Shown: positions 31,720 to 41,188 of the stretch, in pieces
Layout of the letters: every line of letters starts with the position of its first letter
Numbering within the stretch: the first letter of the stretch is position 1
NCBI GenBank assembly: GCA_963843275.1
Contig: CAWJJM010000012.1
Span: 930,001-994,000, forward strand
Source: CAWJJM01 sp963843275
GTDB taxonomy: Bacteria > Acidobacteriota > Thermoanaerobaculia > Multivoradales > JBCCEF01
Length of the DNA stretch: 64,000 nt
Direction: 5' to 3'
Translations under genes and position numbers: made by a program
The notes under the pieces: generated by a model
Told to the model about the DNA's origin: nothing
The model's input: only the letters and a program-made list of their open reading frames with translations
Database searches by the model: none

Positions 31720-34659
31720 GTGGGGCAACCGGCTGTGCCGAACTCGGAACTGGAGCGCCTGCGCCGAGCCAAGTCGGTCCTCGACTCGTTGCTGACGGCT
31801 CCGATCTCGGCGCGACAGCAGCTCCTCGCCGAGCGCTGCGGCGACGACCCGTGGCTGCGCCGCGAGGTCGAGTGGCTCCTGGCGCAGGAGGACTCTCTGG
31901 AGAGCTTCCTCGAGCCGCCGGGAGAGGCGGGCTGGACGGCAGGCGCTTCGAGGGTCGGGGACGTCCTCGGTCGCTACCGGTTGGAACGCCAGATCGGCGA
32001 AGGCGGCACCAGCCGGGTCTTCCTGGCGCGGGCCACCGACGCCGCCGAGCCCGCCACCGTGGCGATCAAGATCCTCAAGGCCACGGTGTCGAGCGTCGAG
32101 GTCCGGGACCGCTTCCATGCCGAGGAGCAGCTCCTCGAAGGACTCGACCACCCGTCGATCGCGCGCTCCTACGACCATGGGTGGACGCCGGCGGGGACCC
32201 CCTACCTGATCCTGGAATACGTCGAGGGGGTCGCCATCACCCGCTTCTGTGACGAGGCGCGGCTGGGGATCCGCGCCCGGATCGAGCTCTTCCTGCAGGT
32301 CTGCGATGCCGTGGGGGCGGCCCACCAGCGTCTCGTCCTGCACCGTGACCTGAAGCCCTCGAACATCCTGGTCACCAGCGACGGGGCGGTGAAGCTGGTG
32401 GACTTCGGCATCGCCAAGGTGCTACGTCGGGTCGGCGACCAGGTCGAGGCCTCGGTGACCTCGTGGCAGTTGACGCCCGGTTACGCCAGCCCCGAGCACC
32501 TGCGGGGTGAGAACCTGACGACGGCCTCGGACGTCTTTTCGCTGGGCGTCGTCCTGCACCGTCTGCTCGCCGGACGGGCGCCCTTCGAGCGCCGAGGAGA
32601 CGTCAGCGCGGAGCTGGTCCGGGGGGCCGACGCCACCGCCCTGCCGATGAGCGCGACCGTTTCCCTGGCGTCGCGGAGCGCGGACGGGGAGGCAGCCGAG
32701 CTCGCCGCTCGTCGCTCGACCGACGTCGCCGGGCTCGTTCGTGACCTCCGCGGCGATCTCGACGCGATCGCGCTCGAGGCGCTCGATCCGGAGCCCGGGC
32801 GGCGCTACGGCTCTGTCGAGCGCTTCGCCGGCGACCTGCGCCGGTACCTGGACGACCTGCCGGTGTCGGCCCGCACGCCGGGTGTGCGCTACCGGCTCGG
32901 CAAGCTCTGGCGGCGCCATCCTCTTCCCCTTGCGCTGGGCTCGGCGGCGAGCCTGGCGATCCTCGCCTTCGGGATCCTCAGCGCCTTCCTCGCGCACGGG
33001 CTGGCGCGCGAGCGCGATCTGGCGACCGGCGAGCGCGACCGCACCCGGAGGGTGACCGAGCTGGTCGTCGAGGCGCTGCGCTCGGCGAACCCGTCCGGGC
33101 CGTCGGGCCGGGCGTCTTCGGTGGAGGAGGTGCTGGACCAGCTCGGCCGGCGCGTCGACCTCGACCTGTCGTCCGATCCGGTGGTCCAGGCGAGCCTCCT
33201 CGAGACCCTCGGTCGTACCAACAGCGGTCTCGGTCGCTACGAGCTGGCCCTGTCGCAGCTCGAGCGTGCCCTGCAGCTGCGTCAGGGACCGGCCGACGGT
33301 GGACCCGTGGCGTCCGCCGAGGTCCTGCGGGCGATCGGCGAGACCTGTACCGAGACGGGTGACTTCTCAAAGGCCCAGGAACAGCTCGAGCGGGCGTTGC
33401 GCCGCCTCGAAGGCGCAGCCGCGGCGCCACCGGACCTTCGGGCCCGTGTCCTGGTGGCGCTGGGTCTGGCCCGTCTCGGAGCGGGAGACCGCACCGCGGC
33501 CCTCGCCGCCGGTCGTTCGGCCCTGCAGCGGGCGCGCGCCGCCGGACTCGCCGAGGTGGAGGCGGACGCTCTCGACCTGCTGGGCACCATCGCCTCCGAT
33601 CAAGGGAGACCGGCGGATGCGGAGCGCGACCTGCAGTCGTCCCTCGAGATCCGGCGGAGGGTGCTCGGCACGAGCCATCCGAAGGTCGCTCTCAGCCTCA
33701 ACAACCTGGCGGGCCTGCACGTGGACGAGGGGAGGTTCGCTCTCGCCGAGGACGAGTTCCGCTCCGCGCTGGCCATCCGGCGACGCGTCTACGGCGATCG
33801 CCATCCACACGTCGCGCATTCGTTGAGCAATCTCGGTTCACTCCTGCACCGTGAGGGCAAGCTGGCCGAGGCGGACTCGGTGCTCCGGCAGGCCTACGAC
33901 CTGGCGGTCGAGGCGGCTCCCGGTCAGTTCCAAGAGGTCGTGGCTCGCAACAACCTCGCGGCGGTCGTCGGAGAGGAGGGTCGATGGGTGGAGGCCGAAG
34001 AGCTGCTGCGAGCCAATCTCGTGCCGCTGACGGCACTGCTCGGACCGGATCACCAGTACGTCGCGATCACCCGGGTCAACATCGGTTGGTTGTTGGTCGC
34101 GCAGGAGCGGTTTCCGGAGGCGGAGCGCCTCCTCGAGGACGCGACGGCGGCGCTCCGCCGAGCGGTCGGCGAGGACGATCCGGCGGTGGCACAGGCCCGC
34201 AACGACCTCGCCTGGCTGCACTACCGCCAGGGCCGGGTCGAGCGCGCCGAAGCGGAGCTCCGCTCGGTGCTCGCCCTCCGGATCCGGGTGCTCGGGGCGA
34301 GCCATCCCGACGTCGCCGAGTCGCGGACGGACCTCGCCGTCGTGCTGCTCGACCGCGGCCGCGCCGCGGAGGCCGAGGCCGAGGCGGGTCGGGCACGGGA
34401 CATCCTCCGCGGCGGCGTCGCGGACGGCCACTGGCGTCTGGCGCAGTGTGGCACCGTCCTCGGTGCGGCGGCGGCCCACCAGGGGCGCCTGGCCGAGGGC
34501 GAGGAGCTCTTGCGGAGCGGCCTGGCGACCCTCGAACGGGTCCGTGGGAGCCGGGCGTTCGAAAGTCGCTGGGCGCGGCGCGAGCTCGCCCGCCTCGGCC
34601 TTGCGGCGGCGGCCCGCGCGCCGCGGCGATCCTCCGATGGAACATCGGCCGGAGCCTGA
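31720..34659 (+). CDS. Transmembrane serine/threonine protein kinase with TPR sensor domain
   Basis: A 979-residue Hanks-type kinase. A DUF-like N-terminal helix region (ERLRRAKSVLDSLLTAP) is followed by the kinase domain: GEGGTSRVF loop, VAIKILK, HRDLKPSN (about residue 207), DFGIAKV, and PGYASPEHLRG. A single transmembrane helix at about residues 403-426 leads to an extracytoplasmic array of tetratricopeptide repeats with the NNLAGLHVDEGRF/ALAIRRRVYGDRHPHV type unit. This architecture is abundant in Acidobacteriota. GTG 31720 and 31735 are both possible; a TAGATT -10 candidate (31701-31706) would place the start almost leaderless. It overlaps the ECF sigma gene by 23 nt, so the kinase probably controls that factor. 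Confidence 0.93.
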   Translation: MGQPAVPNSELERLRRAKSVLDSLLTAPISARQQLLAERCGDDPWLRREVEWLLAQEDSLESFLEPPGEAGWTAGASRVGDVLGRYRLERQIGEGGTSRVFLARATDAAEPATVAIKILKATVSSVEVRDRFHAEEQLLEGLDHPSIARSYDHGWTPAGTPYLILEYVEGVAITRFCDEARLGIRARIELFLQVCDAVGAAHQRLVLHRDLKPSNILVTSDGAVKLVDFGIAKVLRRVGDQVEASVTSWQLTPGYASPEHLRGENLTTASDVFSLGVVLHRLLAGRAPFERRGDVSAELVRGADATALPMSATVSLASRSADGEAAELAARRSTDVAGLVRDLRGDLDAIALEALDPEPGRRYGSVERFAGDLRRYLDDLPVSARTPGVRYRLGKLWRRHPLPLALGSAASLAILAFGILSAFLAHGLARERDLATGERDRTRRVTELVVEALRSANPSGPSGRASSVEEVLDQLGRRVDLDLSSDPVVQASLLETLGRTNSGLGRYELALSQLERALQLRQGPADGGPVASAEVLRAIGETCTETGDFSKAQEQLERALRRLEGAAAAPPDLRARVLVALGLARLGAGDRTAALAAGRSALQRARAAGLAEVEADALDLLGTIASDQGRPADAERDLQSSLEIRRRVLGTSHPKVALSLNNLAGLHVDEGRFALAEDEFRSALAIRRRVYGDRHPHVAHSLSNLGSLLHREGKLAEADSVLRQAYDLAVEAAPGQFQEVVARNNLAAVVGEEGRWVEAEELLRANLVPLTALLGPDHQYVAITRVNIGWLLVAQERFPEAERLLEDATAALRRAVGEDDPAVAQARNDLAWLHYRQGRVERAEAELRSVLALRIRVLGASHPDVAESRTDLAVVLLDRGRAAEAEAEAGRARDILRGGVADGHWRLAQCGTVLGAAAAHQGRLAEGEELLRSGLATLERVRGSRAFESRWARRELARLGLAAAARAPRRSSDGTSAGA

Positions 34660-35230
34660 GACGACGGCGCTCCTGCGCGCCTGGGGCGGCGGCGACGAGG
34701 AGGCTGGCCGGCAGCTGGTCGAGCGCCTCTATCCCGAGCTGCACCGCCTCGCCGCCAGCCGGCTCGACGGTGCGGGCGCCGAGCTGACCCTGCAGACCAC
34801 CGAGCTGGCCCACGAAGCGTATCTCCGCCTGGTGGCACAGCGGCGCGTGGAGTGGGTCGATCGCTCCCACTTCTTCGCGGTCGCGGCGCGTCTGATCCGC
34901 AGGGTCCTGCTCAACCACATTCGGGATCGCGGACGGCTGAAACGCGGCGGCGACCTCCAGCGGGTGACCCTGGAGGTGGATCGTCTCGCCGGAGCCGCGG
35001 AGAAGGTCGACTTCGTGGCCCTCGACGGGGCGCTCGACCTGCTGGCGCGGGTGGACGCGGAGGCGGCGAGCGTCGTCGAGCTGCGCTACATCGTCGGCCT
35101 GACGGTGCCGGAGGTGGCGCGCGTCCTCGGTGTCAGCGAGTCCACGGTGGCGCGGCAATGGCGCTCGGCACGCCTCTGGCTGAGGGCGCGGCTGCGGGAG
35201 GAGGGAAGCGGCTCTCGCTCGGAGGGTTAG
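34637..35230 (+). CDS. ECF-type RNA polymerase sigma factor (TIGR02999-like)
   Basis: A 197-residue sigma factor. Region 2 is TTELAHEAYLRLVAQ with the SHFFAVAARLIRRVLLNHIRDR block, and region 4 is VVELRYIVGLTVPEVARVLGVSESTVARQWRSARLWL. The sequence resembles the ECF-like group described in Planctomycetes and Acidobacteriota, typically linked to protein kinases instead of anti-sigma factors. ATG 34637 lies inside the kinase gene, giving translational coupling. No anti-sigma gene follows. The next gene, hypE, is convergent after 230 bp that contain nothing recognisable. Confidence 0.93.
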   Translation: MEHRPEPETTALLRAWGGGDEEAGRQLVERLYPELHRLAASRLDGAGAELTLQTTELAHEAYLRLVAQRRVEWVDRSHFFAVAARLIRRVLLNHIRDRGRLKRGGDLQRVTLEVDRLAGAAEKVDFVALDGALDLLARVDAEAASVVELRYIVGLTVPEVARVLGVSESTVARQWRSARLWLRARLREEGSGSRSEG

Positions 35231-35460
35231 GCTGGCGTGCGGACGCGGGCGCGTCTGCGGCGTCGCGGCTCGGGAGCCTGCGACGACCGGTCCTTCGGCC
35301 TGCCTCCCTCACCTTCCCGGCATCCGCGCGCACCGCCGCCGCGAGGTGCCTCCGGTCGCCGTGCGGGCGTCGGTCGGGAACGCGGCGGCAGGCGCCTCTT
35401 CCGAGCACGATGTGCCCGTCGCCGTTCTCGGCTCCGGGGTGGCGCCGGCCGGGAGGCCCG

Positions 35461-36564
35461 CTAGCAGATGCGGGGGAGCTGCTCGCCGCTGAGCATGTCG
35501 ACGATGCGCTCGCCGCCGATGCGGCTGCGCAGGACGACGTGGCCGGGGTGGTCGGCGACCACGCTGCCGATGACCGCGGCTTCGCGGCCCAGCGGGTGGC
35601 GGCGCAGCAGGGCGAGCGCCCGGTCGGCGACGGCGGGGTCGACGACGGCGAGGAACTTGCCCTCGTTGGCGACGTAGAGCGGGTCGAAGCCGAGGATCTC
35701 GCAGGCGCCGCGGACGTCGTCGGAGAGCGGCAGGGCGGCCTCGTCGAGGCGGAAGCCCACCCCGGCCTGGGCGGCGATCTCGTTGAGCGCGCTGGCGACC
35801 CCGCCGCGCGTCGGGTCGCGCAGCACGTGGACGCGGTCGCCGGCGGCGGCGAGCAGCTCGGCCACCAGGTGGTGCAGCGCCGCCGAGTCGCTCTCGAGGA
35901 CGGTCTCGAACTCGAGGCCCTCGCGCACCGACATGATGGCGATGCCGTGGACGGCCAGGGCGCCGGAGACCAGCACCCGGTCGCCGGGGCGGGCGAAGCG
36001 CGGCGAGATCTCGATCCCCGCGGGCACCAGGCCGACGCCGGCGGTGTTGATGTAGACGCCGTCGCCCTTGCCGCGGTCGACGACCTTGGTGTCGCCGGTG
36101 ACGACCGGGACGCCGGCCGCCGCCGCGGCCCGCCGCATCGAGTCGACCACCCGCCGCAGGTCGGCCATCGGGAAGCCCTCCTCGACGATGTAGCCGGCCG
36201 ACAGCGCCAGCGGCCGGGCGCCGCACATGGCGAGGTCGTTGACCGTGCCGTGGACCGCGAGCGAGCCGATGTCGCCGCCGGGGAAGAACAGCGGCCGGAT
36301 GACGTAGGAGTCGGTCGACAGGGCCAGCCGGGCGCCGCCGGTGCCGTCGAGCGGCAACACGGCGCCGTCGTGCAGCGTCTCGAGGGCGGGGTTGCGGAAG
36401 GCTTCGAGGAACAGGCTCTCGACGAGGACCTGCGACATGCGCCCGCCGCCGCCGTGGGCCATCTGGACGGTGTCGTGGTCGGCGAGCGGCGCGGGGCACA
36501 CCGGCCCGGCGGCCAGGGTCGGCGCGGCGTCGGGCGGTGCGTCGCGGCGGCGGTCGTCGCTCAT
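35461..36564 (-). CDS. hypE: Hydrogenase expression/formation protein HypE
   Basis: A 367-residue ATP-dependent carbamoyl dehydratase that turns the carbamoyl group on its C-terminal Cys into a thiocyanate donating the cyanide ligands. The conserved start MAHGGGGRMSQVLVE, the PurM-like ATP site (FPGGDIGSLAVHGTVNDLAMCGA), DPTRGGVASALNE, and the terminal PRIC with the reactive Cys are all present. The N terminus is about 30 residues longer than usual before the first motif. ATG 36562-36564 overlaps the hypD stop by 4 nt. Last gene of hypF-C-D-E. Confidence 0.96.
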   Translation of the reverse strand: MSDDRRRDAPPDAAPTLAAGPVCPAPLADHDTVQMAHGGGGRMSQVLVESLFLEAFRNPALETLHDGAVLPLDGTGGARLALSTDSYVIRPLFFPGGDIGSLAVHGTVNDLAMCGARPLALSAGYIVEEGFPMADLRRVVDSMRRAAAAAGVPVVTGDTKVVDRGKGDGVYINTAGVGLVPAGIEISPRFARPGDRVLVSGALAVHGIAIMSVREGLEFETVLESDSAALHHLVAELLAAAGDRVHVLRDPTRGGVASALNEIAAQAGVGFRLDEAALPLSDDVRGACEILGFDPLYVANEGKFLAVVDPAVADRALALLRRHPLGREAAVIGSVVADHPGHVVLRSRIGGERIVDMLSGEQLPRIC

Positions 36565-37652
36565 CCGGCGAGCCTCCCGTAGGCGAAGTAGGCGGCACAG
36601 GCGCCCTCGCTCGACACCATCGGTGCGCCCAGCGGGTGCTCCGGCGTGCAGCGGGCGCCGAACGCCGGGCAGTCGACCGGTTTGATGCGGCCGCGCAGGA
36701 CGTCGCCCGCGGCGCACAACGGCGACTCCTCGGTCCGCAGGTCCTCGACGGCGAAGCGGCGGGCGGCGTCGAAGCGGTCGAAGGGGGGCTTGAGGCGCCA
36801 GCCGCTGGCGGCGAGCGTGCCGATGCCGCGCCACGGCCGGTCGGTGACCTCGAAGACCTCGGCGAGCAGCCGGCGCGCCGCCGGCAGCCCCTCGGCCCGG
36901 ACCGTGCGGCTGTACTGGTTCTCCACCCCCCAGCGCCCCGCCTCGAGCGCGGCGACCGCCATGTGGATGCCCTGCAGCAGGTCGAGGGGCTCGAAGCCGG
37001 TGACCACCACCGGGATGCGGTAGCGCTCGGCGAGCGGCTCGTACTCGGAGGTCCCCATCACCGAGCACACGTGGCCGGCGGCGAGAAAGGCCTGGACCCG
37101 GTTGTCGGGCGCCGACAGGATCGCCTCCATCGCCGGCGGCACCAGCACGTGCGAGCAGAGGATGGAGAAGTTGTCGAGGCCGAGCTCGGCGGCGCGCCAC
37201 ACCGCCATCGCGTTGGCCGGCGCGGTGGTCTCGAAGCCGACGGCGAAGAAGACCACCTGGCGCCCCGGGTGGCGCTCGGCGAGGCGGACGGCGTCGAGCG
37301 GCGAGTAGACGATGCGGACGTCGCCGCCGGCCGACTTGACGGCGAGCAGGTCGCGCTCCGAGCCGGGGACCCGCAGCATGTCGCCGAAGGAGGTGAAGAG
37401 GACCTCGGGGCGGGCGGCGATCGCCACCGCGCGGTCGATCATCTCGATCGGCGTCACGCACACCGGGCAGCCGGGGCCGTGCACCAGGCTCACCTCGGTG
37501 GGCAGCAGCCGGTCGATGCCCGAGCGGATCAGCGTGTGGGTCTGGCCGCCGCAGATCTCCATCAGCGTCCAGGGGCGGGTCACGGTACGGCGGATGGCCG
37601 CCAGGTAGCGCTGCGCCTCCGGCTCGCTGCGGTACTCGTCGACGAAGCGCAC
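36561..37652 (-). CDS. hypD: Hydrogenase formation protein HypD
   Basis: A 363-residue 4Fe-4S scaffold protein on which, with HypC, the Fe(CN)2CO unit is built. The signature EICGGQTHTLIRSGID, HGPGCPVCVTP (CxxC), FFAVGFETTAPA, NFSILCSHVLVPPAM and GFEPLDLLQGI are all present. The cluster-ligand cysteines follow (CAAGDVLRGRIKPVDCPAFGARCTP). GTG 37650-37652 starts 1 bp after hypC, and its end overlaps hypE by 4 nt. Confidence 0.97.
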   Translation of the reverse strand: MRFVDEYRSEPEAQRYLAAIRRTVTRPWTLMEICGGQTHTLIRSGIDRLLPTEVSLVHGPGCPVCVTPIEMIDRAVAIAARPEVLFTSFGDMLRVPGSERDLLAVKSAGGDVRIVYSPLDAVRLAERHPGRQVVFFAVGFETTAPANAMAVWRAAELGLDNFSILCSHVLVPPAMEAILSAPDNRVQAFLAAGHVCSVMGTSEYEPLAERYRIPVVVTGFEPLDLLQGIHMAVAALEAGRWGVENQYSRTVRAEGLPAARRLLAEVFEVTDRPWRGIGTLAASGWRLKPPFDRFDAARRFAVEDLRTEESPLCAAGDVLRGRIKPVDCPAFGARCTPEHPLGAPMVSSEGACAAYFAYGRLAG

Positions 37653-37653
37653 C

Positions 37654-37950
37654 TCAGACCTCCCGCCCGCCGTCCCCGGGTAGCGCCGGGACGGCCTCGG
37701 GCTGCGGCACGTCGAGCTCGCCGAGCTCGCCGATCTCCTCGAGGTAGCGGAAGACCTGCTGGGCCTCGTCCTCGTCGATGCGGCTGATCGCGAAGCCGAC
37801 GTGTACCACCACCCAGTCGCCCACCCGCGCCTCGGGGGTGTAGGCGAGGCAGACCTGCTTGGTGATGCCGCCGAAACGGACCCGGGCCATCGGCATGCCG
37901 ATGGTGTCGTCGTCGATCTCGACCACCTGGCCGGGAACCCCTAGGCACAT
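37654..37950 (-). CDS. hypC: Hydrogenase assembly chaperone HypC
   Basis: A 98-residue member of the HypC/HybG family. The start MCLGVPGQVVEI includes the essential Cys2 that binds the iron centre. VRFGGITKQVCLAYTPEARVGDWVVVHVGFAISRID is the canonical beta-barrel. It shuttles the Fe(CN)2CO group between HypD and the hydrogenase large subunit. The C-terminal extension (DELDVPQPEAVPALPG-like) is slightly longer than average. It overlaps hypF by 10 nt. Confidence 0.97.
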   Translation of the reverse strand: MCLGVPGQVVEIDDDTIGMPMARVRFGGITKQVCLAYTPEARVGDWVVVHVGFAISRIDEDEAQQVFRYLEEIGELGELDVPQPEAVPALPGDGGREV

Positions 37951-40391
37951 GACGCATCCTCCCGATCGCGGGCCAGCCGCGCGGCGGCCACCGCCGCCTG
38001 GCCGAGGCTGACACCGCCGTCGTTGGGCGGCACCTCGCGGTGCAGGAGCACCTCGAAGCCGAGGCGCCCGAGGCGGCGCACCAGGTCTTCGGTGAGCCGC
38101 ACGTTCTGGAAGCAACCCCCGGAGAGCGCCACCCGGTCGATCGCGCTGCGGGCGGCCACCCGCACCACGAGGTCGGCGACCGCCGCTCCGAGGCTGTTGT
38201 GGAAACGGGCCGCGACGGTGCCGGCGGAGCGGCCGCGCCGCACGTCCTCGAGCACCGCGGCGACCAGCGGCCGCCAGTCGAGCTCGAGCAGGCGCCCGCC
38301 GGGCGCCGGCCGCTCGCCCGCGGCACCGGGCGGCGGCGGCGCGGGGAGCTCGGCGATCTCGTAGGGGTAGACGCCCTCCTCCCCCGGGTCGGCGGCGGCC
38401 TCGAGCGCCATCGCCGCCTGGCCCTCGTAGCTCGAGCGGCTGGCCAGCCCGGCGAGCGCGGCGACCCCGTCGAACAGGCGCCCGGCGCTCGTCGTCCAGG
38501 GCGAGCGGACGCCGCCCGCCAGCATGCGCTCGAGCAGTCGGCGCTCCGACGGGGTGAAGGCGGTGGCGGGCAGGGCGCCGAGCGGCAGGTCGTCCGGCGC
38601 GCCGGCACCGCGCAGCGCGTGCACCAGCGCCAGGGCGGCGCGCCGGGGCTCGCGCGCCGCGACGTCGCCGCCGGGCAGGCGGAAGGGGCGCAGGCGCGCC
38701 ACCCGGGCGAAGCCCACGAGGTCGCCGAGCAGCAGCTCGCCGCCCCAGACCGTGCCGTCGGTCCCGTAGCCGGTGCCGTCCCAGGTCACTCCCAGGGCCG
38801 GTCCGGCGGCGCGGTTCTCCGCCAGGCAGGCGGCGAGGTGCGCGTGGTGGTGCTGCACCGCCACCAGCGGGCGTCCGCGCAGCGCCGCCGCGCCCTCTCC
38901 CCGCGCCGCCGCCTGCGCCCAGCGGGTGGTGGGGAGGTCGGGGTGGAGATCGTGGGCCAGGGCGGCCGGCGCCGCCTCGTAGAGGTCGAGGAAGTCGGCG
39001 ATCACGCGCTCGAAGGCGGCGCAGGCGCGTGGCGTCTCCATGTCGCCGAGGTGCTGGCTGACGAAGGCCCGGCCGTCCATCAGCAGGGTGACCGCGTTCT
39101 TCAGGTGGGCGCCGACGGCGAGGACGGTGGGCGCCGCGCCGCCCGCGGCCACGGGCAGCAGGACGGGCAGGGGAGCCCAGCCGCGGGCCCGCCGCAGCAG
39201 CCGCGGCGCGCCGGCGGAGCAGCGCACCACGCTGTCGTCGGCGTGGCGGGCGATCGGCCGGTCGTGGACCAGGAAGAGGTCGGCGATGTGGCCGAGGCGC
39301 TCGCGGGCGTCGGTCTCGTCGGTGGCGATCGGCTCGTCGCTGACGTTGCCGCTGGTGGCGACGACGGGGCGCCCGACCGCGGCGAGCAGGAGGTGGTGGA
39401 GCGGCGAGGGCGGCAGCATCACCCCGAGATCGGGGCGGCCGGGAGCGACCGCGGGAGCGACGCCGTTGCCGTCCCGCGCCGGCAGCAGGACGATCGGGCA
39501 TTCCGGGGCGGCGAGCACCGCCGCGGCAGCGGCGTCGAGGCGGCACAGGCGCCCGGCGGCGGCCAGGTCGGCGACCATCAGGGCGAACGGCTTCTCCTCG
39601 CGCCCCTTGCGGCGGCGCAGCCGGGCCACCGCGGCGCCGTCGCCGGCATCGGCCATCAGGTGGAAGCCGCCCAGCCCCTTGACCGCGACGATCTCCCCCC
39701 GCCGCAGGGCGGCCGCGGCGGCGGTGAGAGCGTCGTCGCCGCCGGCGGCGTCGTCGCCGCCCGGCGCCCACAGCGACAGCCGCGGGCCGCAGCGCGGGCA
39801 GGCGTTGGGTTGGGCGTGGAAACGGCGGTCGGCGGGGTCTTCGTACTCGCGCCGGCAGTCGGGGCACAGCGCGAAGCCGGCCATCGTGGTGCCGGGCCGG
39901 TCGTAGGGGAGCGAGCGCACGATGGTGAAGCGCGGGCCGCAGTCGGTGCAGTTGGTGAAGGGGTAGCGGTGGCGGCGGTCCGCCGGGTCGAGGACCTCGG
40001 CGAGGCAGGCCGGGCAGGTGGCGACGTCGGGCAGGACCACCACCCGCTTGGCGCCGGCGCGGGCGCTGTGGCGGATGACGAAGCCGGCCTCCCCGCGCGG
40101 CGGCGACCAGCGCGTCCGCACGCCGTGGACGACGGCCCGCGGCGGGCGCTCGCGGCGCAGCCGGTCGGAGAAGGCCTCGAGCCGCTCGCGGGTCCCTTCG
40201 ACCTCCACCGTCACGCCGCGGGAGTCGTTGAGCACCCAGCCGGCGAGCTCCAGCTCGCGGGCCAGGCGGTAGACGAAGGGCCGGAAGCCCACGCCCTGGA
40301 CCGCGCCGCGCACCTCCACCCGCAGGCGCTGGGCGGCGGCGGCCGGCGGCGCCGGGTCGGCGGACGGCTCGAGCGTGCGGATCGGGTCCAC
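37941..40391 (-). CDS. hypF: Carbamoyltransferase HypF
   Basis: An 816-residue protein that makes carbamoyl-adenylate from carbamoyl phosphate and loads it onto HypE. Its domains follow the standard order: an acylphosphatase domain (VRGAVQGVGFRPFVYRLA), two zinc fingers (CPACLAE...NCTDCGPRF and CPDCRREY...CPRCGPRL), a YrdC-like domain (KGLGGFHLM, ATSGNVSDEPI) and a Kae1-like domain (VQHHHAHLA, metal site; SGGCFQNVRL). GTG 40389-40391 is the start. Head of hypF-C-D-E, divergent from a Rieske protein gene. Confidence 0.97.
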   Translation of the reverse strand: MDPIRTLEPSADPAPPAAAAQRLRVEVRGAVQGVGFRPFVYRLARELELAGWVLNDSRGVTVEVEGTRERLEAFSDRLRRERPPRAVVHGVRTRWSPPRGEAGFVIRHSARAGAKRVVVLPDVATCPACLAEVLDPADRRHRYPFTNCTDCGPRFTIVRSLPYDRPGTTMAGFALCPDCRREYEDPADRRFHAQPNACPRCGPRLSLWAPGGDDAAGGDDALTAAAAALRRGEIVAVKGLGGFHLMADAGDGAAVARLRRRKGREEKPFALMVADLAAAGRLCRLDAAAAAVLAAPECPIVLLPARDGNGVAPAVAPGRPDLGVMLPPSPLHHLLLAAVGRPVVATSGNVSDEPIATDETDARERLGHIADLFLVHDRPIARHADDSVVRCSAGAPRLLRRARGWAPLPVLLPVAAGGAAPTVLAVGAHLKNAVTLLMDGRAFVSQHLGDMETPRACAAFERVIADFLDLYEAAPAALAHDLHPDLPTTRWAQAAARGEGAAALRGRPLVAVQHHHAHLAACLAENRAAGPALGVTWDGTGYGTDGTVWGGELLLGDLVGFARVARLRPFRLPGGDVAAREPRRAALALVHALRGAGAPDDLPLGALPATAFTPSERRLLERMLAGGVRSPWTTSAGRLFDGVAALAGLASRSSYEGQAAMALEAAADPGEEGVYPYEIAELPAPPPPGAAGERPAPGGRLLELDWRPLVAAVLEDVRRGRSAGTVAARFHNSLGAAVADLVVRVAARSAIDRVALSGGCFQNVRLTEDLVRRLGRLGFEVLLHREVPPNDGGVSLGQAAVAAARLARDREDASCA

Positions 40392-40616
40392 GGCGGGCCG
40401 ACGCTACGCGGCGCGGCGCCGGATCGCACCACCCGCCCGGGGTGGCGGCGGGCGCGCGGGTGCCCCCCGTCCGGACGGTGGCATCGGGCGGCCCGGGACC
40501 GCGGGCGCGCCGCGAGGTCGCGCCGGCGGGGCCGCGCCCGCCTCCGGGCGGCCGCCCAGCCGGGTGGGGAGGAGCCGGTCCCGCGGCCGGTGCGCCGGAC
40601 GCACCGCGGCGACACA

Positions 40617-41078
40617 ATGCGGTCGATGAGCAGCGCGACGAAGACGTCCCCGGAACGCCGCAGGCTCCTGAGCGTCCTCGGCGTGGGCGTGGCCACCGTG
40701 GCCGCCGGCGCCGGTACCGCCCTCGTCGCCGTCCTGGCGGGCTGCGATGCCGACGCGCCGCGGGCCGCCGGGGACACGGCGCCGTCGCCTCCGGGCGTGC
40801 CGCTGGCCGAGCTCCCGGTCGGCGCCCGCCGCAACCTGACGGTGGACGGCGTGCCGATCGAGCTGTCGCGGGACGAGAACGGGATCGTCGCCCGTTCGCT
40901 GCTGTGTTCCCACCAGGGCTGCACCGTGCGCTGGGACGGGGTCGCCCGGGTGTACCGGTGCCCCTGCCACGGCGGGGTCTACGCGGCGGACGGGACGGTG
41001 CGCGAGGGTCCGCCGCCGCGCCCGCTGCGCACCCTGCCGGTGCGGCGGGTGGGGGATCTGGTGACGGTCGGCGGCTGA
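40617..41078 (+). CDS. Tat-exported Rieske 2Fe-2S protein
   Basis: A 153-residue protein. A Tat-like signal (ERRRLLSVLGVG, hydrophobic run, then LAGC, possibly a lipobox) precedes a Rieske domain. The cluster ligands are in LLCSHQGCTV (C-x-H) and YRCPCHGGVY (C-x2-H), with GPPPRPLRTLPV after them. It is short and stand-alone, like arsenite oxidase small subunits or the Rieske parts of bc-type complexes, but no partner is adjacent. ATG 40617 or 40626 are both plausible. It is divergent from hypF; a link to hydrogenase electron flow is only suggested by position. Confidence 0.88.
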   Translation: MRSMSSATKTSPERRRLLSVLGVGVATVAAGAGTALVAVLAGCDADAPRAAGDTAPSPPGVPLAELPVGARRNLTVDGVPIELSRDENGIVARSLLCSHQGCTVRWDGVARVYRCPCHGGVYAADGTVREGPPPRPLRTLPVRRVGDLVTVGG

Positions 41079-41188
41079 CCGCGACGGCATCCGCCGGCGC
41101 CTTCGCGCGGCCCGGCCGCCATTTCTCCCGCCTTCCGCGGTAACATTCCCCGGTCAGTCACACCTAAACGGACGAGGGGGAGACAGCG

